Assembly: GCA_964390795.1 (NCBI GenBank) | Contig: CAYMLQ010000001.1 | Location: 1 to 64,000 of the forward strand | DNA: 64,000 nucleotides | Direction: 5' to 3' | Source: CAYMLQ01 sp964390795 | GTDB lineage: Bacteria > Verrucomicrobiota > Kiritimatiellia > RFP12 > UBA1067 | Shown here: in pieces, positions 1 through 8,600 of the stretch | How the letters are laid out: each line of letters opens with the position of its first letter | Numbering within the stretch: position 1 is the first letter of the stretch | Position numbers and translations under genes: made by a program | The notes under the pieces: generated by a model | What the model saw: only the letters and a program-made list of their open reading frames with translations | Told to the model about the DNA's origin: nothing | The model's database searches: none

Positions 1-735
1 ATCACGAACGCCTCCAAGCGCGTCACCGTGGACAGCCAGCGCGGCGAGATCGAACTCGGCCTGTTCGCCTCGGCCTGCTATGACCGCCCGCGCCAGAAGA
101 ACGAGCCTTGGCCGCATCTGCTGGCCTCGACCGCCCTGACCGACACGCGCTATCCGTCTGAGTCCTGCCGCGTGGAGATGTTGAAGCGTCTGGACGTGTC
201 CATGGAGTGCCGCCTGACCGAGTTCGCCGGCAAGAATCCCGGTGCCGACCCCGACCTGCACGCCGCACAGTTCCAGCTCTTCCTGTACGTGCAGAACCTC
301 ACACAGGGCGACGACGGCTTCGGCGACATGCTCTGGTTCGGAATCCCCGTCTTCGATAACCGCCGCCCGCAAAAAGAGGAGACCTATCAACGCGACGGCG
401 GCAAGCCCGATGCCTCCGGGAAGTTCATCTACTCGCTGCCGTCCAAAGCCTGCCTGCCGCAAGGTTCGACCTTCTTCAAGGACGGGCGCGTCGCGGCTGA
501 CACGGGGACGCGCTGGACCAACGTGCGCGTTGACGCCGCCCCGTGGATCGTCTACGCGTTCAAGCTCGCGCGCAGGAACGGCTATCTCGCCAACACCGAA
601 CTCAAGGACCTCTACGTCAGCGGGCTCAATTTCGGCTGGGAGATGCCCGGCGCCTTCGACGCCGTGATGCAGGTCCGGGGCTTCTCCCTGCTCGCCACTC
701 CTTTTCCGTCTCCCTCCTTGAACGTTGAGCGTTGA
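1..735 (+). CDS. Unidentified protein, 3' part only
   Basis: The frame is open from the first base of the window, so the true start lies outside; a GTG at 28 is only an internal candidate. About 244 residues are visible. I do not recognise the family. The visible part is rich in aromatic residues and glycine (FGWEMPGAFDA near the end), has no clear membrane segment, and reads like the end of a soluble beta-rich domain, possibly carbohydrate related; that last point is a guess. The final residues (SLNVER) are encoded by the beginning of a heptamer-repeat array, so the natural C-terminus may have been altered by the repeat. The eboE-like gene starts 25 bases downstream on the same strand, so the two may be co-transcribed. 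Confidence 0.6.
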   Translation: MTNASKRVTVDSQRGEIELGLFASACYDRPRQKNEPWPHLLASTALTDTRYPSESCRVEMLKRLDVSMECRLTEFAGKNPGADPDLHAAQFQLFLYVQNLTQGDDGFGDMLWFGIPVFDNRRPQKEETYQRDGGKPDASGKFIYSLPSKACLPQGSTFFKDGRVAADTGTRWTNVRVDAAPWIVYAFKLARRNGYLANTELKDLYVSGLNFGWEMPGAFDAVMQVRGFSLLATPFPSPSLNVER

Positions 736-758
736 CCGTTCAACGTTGAGCGTTCACC
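718..758 (+). repeat. Degenerate heptamer array between two genes
   Basis: Consecutive 7-nt units of the type AACGTTG / AGCGTTG / ACCGTTC cover the end of the upstream gene and the whole spacer up to the next ATG. No Shine-Dalgarno sequence is visible before that ATG. It belongs to a repeat class with a 7-nt period seen at several places in this window. Confidence 0.8.
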
Positions 759-759
759 T

Positions 760-2040
760 ATGATGAAGCCCATTCCCTACTGCCTGAACATCCATCCCGG
801 CGAAAGCCTGGCCGAGACCCGTGCCGCCATCGAACGCTACGCGCTCGCCGTCAAGGCGCGCGTCGCCCCGGACGCGCCCTACCCGCTGGGCTTGCGCCTC
901 GCCGCGTCCGCCGCCGAGGAGCTGTCCGACCCCGCCGCGCTGGAGGCCTTCCGCGACCTGCTCGCGCGGCACGACCTCTTCGTCACCGGCATCAACGGCT
1001 TTCCCTACGGCACGTTTCATGGCACCGCCGTCAAGACCGACGTCTACCGGCCCGACTGGTCCACACCCGAGCGCCTGACCTACACCGCTCGCCTGGCCGA
1101 GGTCCTCGCCGCGCTGTTGCCCGAGGGCGGAAGCGGGAACATTTCGACCGTGCCGTTGGGGTATAAGGGACAGGGGACGGAGGTCGGAGGTCAGGGGTCA
1201 GAGGTCAGGGGTCAGAGGTCGGAGGTCGGAGGTCGGAGGTCAGGAGGGACTCGCCCTGAACCCAGAGACCTGAACCCTGCATCCCTCTTCCCGCGGCAGG
1301 TCGCGGTGATGGGGGAGTTTCTGCAAGACCTCAAAAAAAGAACCGGGCGCGAGGTCGTGCTGGCTCTGGAGCCGGAGCCAGACTGCCTGTTGGAAGACAC
1401 GAATGAGGTCATCTCCTGGTTCGAGGACGAACTGCTGCACGAAGGGAGGCGCTGGCTGTCCGCTGGAGGACGCCGCACGCCCGACGAGGCTGAGGCGCTG
1501 CTGCGCTCGACGATCGGGCTCTGTGTCGACACCTGCCATTTCGCCGTGGCGTTTGAGGATCCGCTCACCGCGCTGATCCGTTTCGAGAGCGCCTGTCTGC
1601 GCATCGCGCGCATCCAGCTCAGCGCCGCGATCCGCACCATGGTCACGGACGACGCCCTGACGCGGCTCGCCGACTTCATCGACCCGGTGTATCTGCACCA
1701 GACCAAGATCCGCCTGCCGCGCGGCCGGATCGTCGCGCTGCCGGACTTGACTCGGGAGACCTTGGAGACCGCGCGACAGCACGCGGGCTGCGAGTTGCGC
1801 ACGCATTTCCACGTGCCGCTTTTTTACGCGGGCGACGGGGTGCTCGGCTCGACGCACACCGACCTCACGCCGGACTTCTTCGAGCACGTCCATGCGCACG
1901 CTTATCCGCTGGAGATCGAGACCTACACCTTCAATGTCCTGCCAGCCGCGCTCCGGCCTGCAAGCGTGGTCGACAGCCTCGTCAGGGAGTCGGAGTGGGT
2001 GCTGGGGCGGGCGGAGTTTTTACGTCCAGCTCGCCAATGA
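760..2040 (+). CDS. eboE: EboE-like TIM-barrel protein with repeat insert
   Basis: The N-terminus (YCLNIHPGES, then LGLRLAASAAEEL, GINGFPYGTFHG and ISTVPLGYK) and the C-terminus (HFHVPLFYAGDG, then EIETYTFNVLP) match my memory of EboE, a xylose-isomerase-like TIM-barrel protein from ebo clusters thought to act in prenyl-metabolite handling or transport. The catalytic role of EboE is unsettled. No other ebo gene is visible; partners could lie left of the window. Residues of about 138-175 are encoded by a heptamer array and look like a surface-loop insert that keeps the frame open. Two ATG codons (760 and 763) follow each other; I use the first. The last 59 bases overlap the convergent gene on the other strand. 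Confidence 0.8.
   Translation: MMKPIPYCLNIHPGESLAETRAAIERYALAVKARVAPDAPYPLGLRLAASAAEELSDPAALEAFRDLLARHDLFVTGINGFPYGTFHGTAVKTDVYRPDWSTPERLTYTARLAEVLAALLPEGGSGNISTVPLGYKGQGTEVGGQGSEVRGQRSEVGGRRSGGTRPEPRDLNPASLFPRQVAVMGEFLQDLKKRTGREVVLALEPEPDCLLEDTNEVISWFEDELLHEGRRWLSAGGRRTPDEAEALLRSTIGLCVDTCHFAVAFEDPLTALIRFESACLRIARIQLSAAIRTMVTDDALTRLADFIDPVYLHQTKIRLPRGRIVALPDLTRETLETARQHAGCELRTHFHVPLFYAGDGVLGSTHTDLTPDFFEHVHAHAYPLEIETYTFNVLPAALRPASVVDSLVRESEWVLGRAEFLRPARQ
1173..1283 (+). repeat. Heptamer arrays inside the eboE-like gene
   Basis: Ten consecutive heptamers of the type GAGGTCG / GAGGTCA / GGGGTCA occupy 1173-1242. Four more of the type CTGAACC / CAGAGAC occupy 1256-1283. They are translated in frame as a low-complexity segment (SEVRGQRSEVGG and similar). 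Three heptamers equal seven codons, so the frame is not broken over multiples of three units. Confidence 0.85.
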
Positions 2041-2689
2041 CATCCAAGATGCGAACCGACTCGAACCAGCACGTGTGCTCCTTGTCCTTCGCCAGTTCCT
2101 TCATCAGCGGATTCTTAAGCTCCTCCGGACGGTTCAGCGCGTCGCTGAAGATCGCGTCCAGCACTTCGGGGTCCTCGGTCTTGTCGTAGAGGATCGCATA
2201 GAGCGCCGGAAACTGCTCGTCCGGAAAGAGATTCAGCGAGCGGTGGATGCCGTCCATCTGATCCGCCTTGTCCAGCTTGTCGAACGCCTCTTTGACGCGC
2301 TGGGCCTGATCGGCCGCAGGCACATCCTTCTGCTCGATGATCTGATCGACCAGCGACTCCCATCTCTCGACCGCTTTTTCGCGCGGCGTTTTCGCCTCCG
2401 CCGCGGGAACCTCCGCCGCCGCACTCATTTCGGCAGGCGCAGCCTCTGGGCTATCCGGCTCGCTAGACTCTGTTTCAGAGGCCTTCGCCTGGGCCGCTTT
2501 CGCGCGTCCCGCCTCTTTGATCCGCACGGCTGTTACGGACGTTTTCTTCGGCGCCGACGGACGCTTGCCCTCTGTGGTGACCGACTGCTCCATCTCAGGA
2601 GCAGGCGGTGTCGAGGGCCGCAACGTCAAAAACACCATCACGCCGGCCAGAACCAGAAGGCCGGCGATCATCGCGTTGTATCGATTCAT
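1982..2689 (-). CDS. Membrane-anchored helical protein, unknown function
   Basis: A 235-aa protein. It has one N-terminal transmembrane or signal-anchor helix (about residues 8-24), a low-complexity Ala/Glu/Pro/Lys linker (about 25-115), and a charged helical domain (about 116-225) ending in a Pro/Thr tail. No enzyme motif is seen. It starts 9 bases after the stop of the 2613-aa C10 peptidase gene, so it is almost certainly its operon partner. The gene at 29052-29876 has the same plan (anchor, low-complexity linker, acidic helical domain) and the same position behind a giant exported protein. That suggests a companion role, for example in assembly or retention, which is inference. Its 3' end overlaps the convergent eboE-like gene by 59 bases. 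Confidence 0.75.
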   Translation of the reverse strand: MNRYNAMIAGLLVLAGVMVFLTLRPSTPPAPEMEQSVTTEGKRPSAPKKTSVTAVRIKEAGRAKAAQAKASETESSEPDSPEAAPAEMSAAAEVPAAEAKTPREKAVERWESLVDQIIEQKDVPAADQAQRVKEAFDKLDKADQMDGIHRSLNLFPDEQFPALYAILYDKTEDPEVLDAIFSDALNRPEELKNPLMKELAKDKEHTCWFESVRILDVIGELDVKTPPAPAPTPTP

Positions 2690-2698
2690 GGCAACAGT

Positions 2699-5600
2699 TT
2701 ACTCCGCTGCAGGCGCGGTGAGAAGCAGGAAATCGTACGACATGTTGAAGGCGTACGACACCGGCAGCCCCTGCGGTCCGGGGTAGGAGGCCTTGTCCGC
2801 CCACAGGAAGAAGCCGCGGCCGGCAACGCCGTCGGGCGCGTCGCTGCGCTCGGGCGTCAGCGCGCCTTCGTATGCGATGGTCTTGGAGGTGTGTGTCGTG
2901 CCGTAATCGAACCACGCTTTGAACGAGCCCTTGAACACGCCGGTCGCCCGCGTCAGGGCGACGGTCAGTCCCACCGTATTGGTCGAGCCGTAATCCCACA
3001 CGCGATCCTTGTCGGGGTCAACCGGCACGCCCACCTTCGGAGCCGCGAGGCCGGTCATGACGCCGAGCCTGTTGGTTGCAACCGTCAGACCGAGTCCGGC
3101 TGGATTCCAGCAGACCGACGTGTACCGGTTCGTTCCGACGAGAAGATCCGGATCCGGCGCGGCACCGTCCGTGCCGACCGACAGCGTGCCGCCCGTGTAG
3201 TACATGTACAGGTTGCCGACGGTGTCGTACCAGCCGCCGGTCAAATCCAGCTCCCTGAAGAACCCGGAACCATAGCTCTGCGTCGCCTGCGGACTGCGGT
3301 TTTCCCAGACCGCCTTGGCGCTCCACCCATCGTCCATATACCGCACAGTGACGGGGCCGCTCACCGGCTTCACAAACTCGGCAAGGCCGAAGAAGCTTCC
3401 GCCCTTATAAGCGGTCGGAGCGGCGTACAAAACCGTGTACACGTTTTCTTCTCCTGTGAGAATCAGCACGCCGCTCAGCGAGACGGCGGTCCCGTCCGCC
3501 AGTTTGCCGGCGGTCTTCACGTTTCCGGCCTTGTCCACCGTAAACGTGAGGTATCCGCTGCCGTAGCCCGAAGCGCCCGGCAGTACGGCCGTGTAGTAGC
3601 CGGTATAGTTCGTCGCCACGGTGGCCAGCCCCACGTCCTTCCACCCGTTGCGGTACATTTCCAAAACCCCGTCAACCATCCAGGACACTGCCACACCCAA
3701 TGTCTGCGGAACGGTGTTGGGCTGCTCATACGATTCCGCCAGTTGCCAAACATCTATCGCAAGCGGTATCACGGCCTTGCCCGCCTGGGCGTGGGCTTCG
3801 AGAACACAAATCCCATTCTCAAGCCGTGTGTACGAAGCCGAAGTGAAAGCGTAGTTCGTCCCGCCGAAGGTGAGTTTGCCCGTGATCTGACCGAGTGCCG
3901 TCGCCGTCATCGTAGCCACACCGCAGGCTTCGCGGGAACCCTGGCTGTCGAGCTTGTAGTAAGTGCCGTTAAAGGCGCCCTGCGCCCAGGCGGGCAGCGC
4001 TCTGACCGTAACGGAGAACGTTTGCGGCACAGCCGTTCCCGCCGCGTTCGAGGCCGTAAAGCTCACGCTGTACGTTCCCGCCTTCGTCGGCACGCCTACG
4101 ATACGGCCCTTGTCCGCATCGAGCTTCAGCCCGGTCGGCACGCCCGTCACCGTAAACCGAGGCAGACACTCGGAAGCGACCGGCAGCGCCACGCTGAACG
4201 CCACGCCCACCGTTGCCTCCTGAGGGCCGGGGCTCCATGCCTGCGGGAGCTCAACTTCTGCCGTCCTCTTGAAGCTGGCCGTGCAGAGCATGACGCCGTT
4301 CTGTGCGCATTCCGCCGCCTCTTCGCCAGTCACCTTGCGCGCGGCCGCCTGACGGCCATCCTCCCAGTTGAGGAACGTCCACCCCGTGTTCGGAGCGGCG
4401 GTCAGGGAAATGGTCTTGCCGGGCAGGCAATACGCGCCGCCCGTAACACGACCGCCCTCTGGCGGCAGGGGTACGCCCGCGACAAACACGCCCCTATTCG
4501 GCACGGTGCCTGCGTCATCGTCACGAAGGGTGACCGCGCAGACACGCGGCTCCGCAACGAAGCCACCCACAGGGCTCCCCAGCGTCAGATAAAACAGCTC
4601 GTCGCCCTCTGCCAGCTTGTCGCCCGTTATCGGAACCGTCACATACTTGACACCCGACTCCCCTGCACCCCAGGTCAGATTGGTGCCTGCGACGGGGAAG
4701 GAGTAGTCCGCTGATGTTGCGGAGGCTGGCTGCGCGGAGACTTTCACCGAGACCGGGCCGATGCCGGAAACCGGGATCACCGCGCGGACACCACCGACGC
4801 CTGAATTGCCCTCACCGGACGTCGTGTACGTCTCCTGCCCGAAGGACACCTCTCCCCACCCGAACGTGAGTTGGTCGACCCAGCCGCAGTCGCTGCCAGA
4901 TGAGACATTGCCATCCTTTTGATAAACCCATTTCAAGGTGTGCACGCCGACCGGAATTGTGAATACTTTCTGCTGCCAGGTGATGCTCCCCGAAATGGAA
5001 CCGGGCTGCTCGGCACCGTCGATGTAAAACATCAGCTTATCCCACTTCGCCTCAGATGAAACGCTCCACCAGAACGTGAGCATACCGGGGCCCGTCACGA
5101 CGGTCTGGAAGACACTTTGCTGTGAATGCGTGATGCTGCCGCTCTGTGCCGCGTCCACGCCGTCATGTGAAGCGCCTGATTGACCGTACCAAGCTACATT
5201 TCCACTGGTCATCCACGTCAGCACCTCGCAATCCAGTGCCCCTCCAAGCTGATTGGCCGCTCCCACTGTCACCGCGTATGTGGCGCCCCGCTGGTTGTTT
5301 GACTCATCGCTTTCGAGGATGGCGTCGGCACTGTCGACGAACGCACGGTAGGTCTTGTTCCCCACGCTTGCCGGCGCGGTGAACGTGTGCGTGAACGTGC
5401 TGCTCGCGCCAGCAGCCAGCGTCCCGACACTCGCCCAACCATCGCCCGCGCTCCCAACCGGCGCGTCGGAGGAACGGTCGATCCAGACATTTAACGAGCC
5501 GCCGGAACCACTCGCCCCGCCCTGATTTTTTACACTGATCGTGGCGGTCATGCTGTCGCCTGGAATAACGGATGTCGACGACAGAGTAATGGACTGGACA

Positions 5601-8600
5601 ACGAAGTCGGGGCGTAATGCCACAGGTGTAAAATAGGCCGTGAGGCTTAGGGCACCCGTCACCGTGAAGGCATAGACTGGCTGGGTGGAAACCACCGTCG
5701 ATCCCGCCTTCCAACTAGCGAAGGTATAGCCGCTGTTAGGCGTCGCCGTCAGCGTACAGGTCGAACCGAGAGGTTTTACGCCGGCACCGGCCACCGTGCC
5801 GCCGGCAGAGGGGCTGGCAGACGCGGTGATGGTGTAGGATGGCGGTGTCCATACCACCTGATCCACCCAGCCACAGTCCGAACCGCCATAATCACTTCCG
5901 TCTTTGGCGTACGTCCACCGCACCACGTGCGCGCCGGCCGCGATCGAGAACGTTTTCTGGGCCCACTCCTGTTGTCCCGAAATAGCGGCTTGCTCCGCGC
6001 CATCGATGGAGCAGCTTAAGGTGTCGTACACTGCCTCGGAGGAGACTTTCCACCAGAAGCTCAGCGTACCTGGACCGGTCACGGTGGCGAGCAGGGAATT
6101 GGTCTGGCTGTTGGAGATGCCGCCGCTCTGCGCCGCGTCCACCCCGTCGTGGCTCGTCGAAGACTGCCCGACCCAGTTGGCGTCGCCGCCGGTCAGAAAG
6201 GCCAAGTCCGAGTTGTCCAAGGCGATCCCCAGCTGGATCGGTGCCAGTACCGTATAGGTTGCCGTCCGCTGGTTATTGGCCTCGTTACTTTCAGGGGTTT
6301 GACCGGAACTGTCCACAAACACCCGATACGTCTTTGTCCCGGCACCCTGAGGCACCGTGAAGGCGTGATTGAGCGTGTAAATGGCGCCGGGGGCAAGTTC
6401 CCCGACCTGTGCCCAGGCGTCGCTGTCGCTTCCGTCGGGCGGCACACCGGCGCGGTCAAGCCAGACATCGACGTATCCGACCGTGCCGGCCACCGAGCCT
6501 TGATTTTTTAGCGTGATCAAGGCGGTCATCGTGCCGCCGGCCGTTGCCGTTGTCGGCGAGAAGACGACGGACTCAACGGTGAAGTCTGGCAATTGCGCGG
6601 ACGCCGTGAAAGTCGCGGTCAGCGCCCGGTTCCCGGAGACTGTAAACGTGTAGTTCGGTGACGAGCTAACCACCGCCCCGCCCTCTGTCCAGTTCGAGAA
6701 CATCCAGCCGCCGCTCGCCATCGCCGTCACCGTGCAGCTCGAACCGACGACTTTCGTTCCTCCGCCTGAAGTCGTGCCCCCCGCCGCCGGACTGGCAGCG
6801 GTGGTGATGGTGTAGGTGGCGGTATTCGGCGTCCAGCTCACCTGATCCACCCAACCGGCGTCCGATCCCGAATTGACGCTGCCGTCTTTACTATAGGTCC
6901 ACTTCAAAGTATGTGTTCCCGAACCGAGCGTCACGCTCTTCTGTTGCCAGACCACGGTTGTCCCCGAGAGCGCCTCCTGCGAGACATCGTCCACGTAGAA
7001 ACTCAACAAGTCAAACCCCTGCTCCGAGGAGACTGCCCACCAGAATGTGAACGTACCGGGACCGGTCACTGTGATCTGCAGCGTGCTGGACTGCGTATTG
7101 GTCACCGCACCGCTTTGCGCCGCATCCACGCCATCATGCGTGGTGCCCGCCTGCCCGTACCAGAAACCGTTCCCTGACGTGTCCAAGGACAACGAGGCGC
7201 TGTCCAACGCGGTCGGCAGCGAGATGGCGGACGATATGAAGACTGCGGTCAGCGTCCGGGCGCCCGTCACCGTGAACGTGTAGCTCGCAGACGCGCTGAC
7301 AACCGTGGCTCCCTCCTTCCAGTTCTGGAACGCATAGCCCGCGGCGGGTGTCGCCGTCAGCGTACAGGACGCGCCGGAAACCAAGGCGCCCCCGCCCGAG
7401 ACCGTGCCGCCGTAGGACGGGGTGGCTGTCGCCGTCACCGTGTAGACAGGCGCGAACTGAGCAGTCAGCGTCCGGTTGCCCACAACCGTAAACGTGTAGC
7501 TCGCGGACGCGCTGACGACCGTGGCGCCCTCCTTCCAGTTCTGGAACACATAGCCTGCGGCGGGTGTCGCCGTCAGCGTGCAGGACGCGCCGGAAGCCAC
7601 CGTGCCGCCGCCCGAGACCGAGCCGCCCGCCGCCGGGCTGGCCGAACAGGAGACGGTGTAATAGGTCGGCGTGGGCACCCAGGTCACCTGATCCACCCAG
7701 CCACAGTCCGACCCTGATGCGCCACTGTCATCTTTTTGATAAGCCCACTGCACGGTGTGCGAGCCAGTGGAGATCGTGAATGCTTTCTGCTGCCAGGCGA
7801 CGTTCCCCGAGAGGGAACCGGACTGCTCGGTGCCGTCGATGAAGAACTTCAGAAAGTCGTACGTCGCCTCCGAGGACACGCTCCACCAGAAACTGAGCGT
7901 GCCGGGGCCGGTCACTGTGGTCTGGAGAGTGCTAGCCTGGGAATTGCCGGCCGGCCCGCTCTGCGCCGCGTCCACCCCGTCATACTTCGTGGCCATCTGT
8001 CCGAACCAGCCCGCGTTTCCGCCGACGGTAAAGGCAAGCGACGTGTTGTCCAGCGCGGTCGCCAGCGAGACGGCGGTGGGGACAAAACTCGCCGTGAGCG
8101 TCCGGTCGCCCGTCACCGTGAACGTGTAGCTGGCTGATGTGCTAACCGATGCTCCGTTCTCTTTCCAGTTCACAAAGGTGTAGCCGCTGGCGGGCGAGGC
8201 CGTCACCGTGCAGGACGCGCCGGACGTTTTGGCCCCGCCTCCAGAGGTCGTGCCGCCCGCTGTCGGGCTGGAGTCCGTCCTGATGGTGTAGGTGGCTGTG
8301 CTCGGCGTCCAGACCACCTGATCCACCCAGCCGCAGTCCGAGCCAGATACGGCACTCCCATCCTTTTGATAAGCCCACTGCAGGGTGTGCGAGCCGGACG
8401 GGATCGTAAACGATTTCTGCTGCCAAGCGACACTCCCCGAGAGGGAGCCGGACTGCTCTGTTCCGTCGACGTAAAACTTCAGGAAATCGCACGCCGCCTC
8501 CGAAGACACGCTCCACCAGAAGCTGAGTGTGCCCGGGCCGGCCACCGTGGTCTGCAAGGCGCTCTGCTGTAAATGCGTGATGCTGCCGCTGCGCGCAGCA

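Noticed and set aside
1892..4714. A 940-codon open frame on the plus strand
   Set aside because: It is antisense to the 2613-aa peptidase. Its translation is Arg/His/Gly-rich without domains, as expected from the opposite strand of GC-rich coding DNA.
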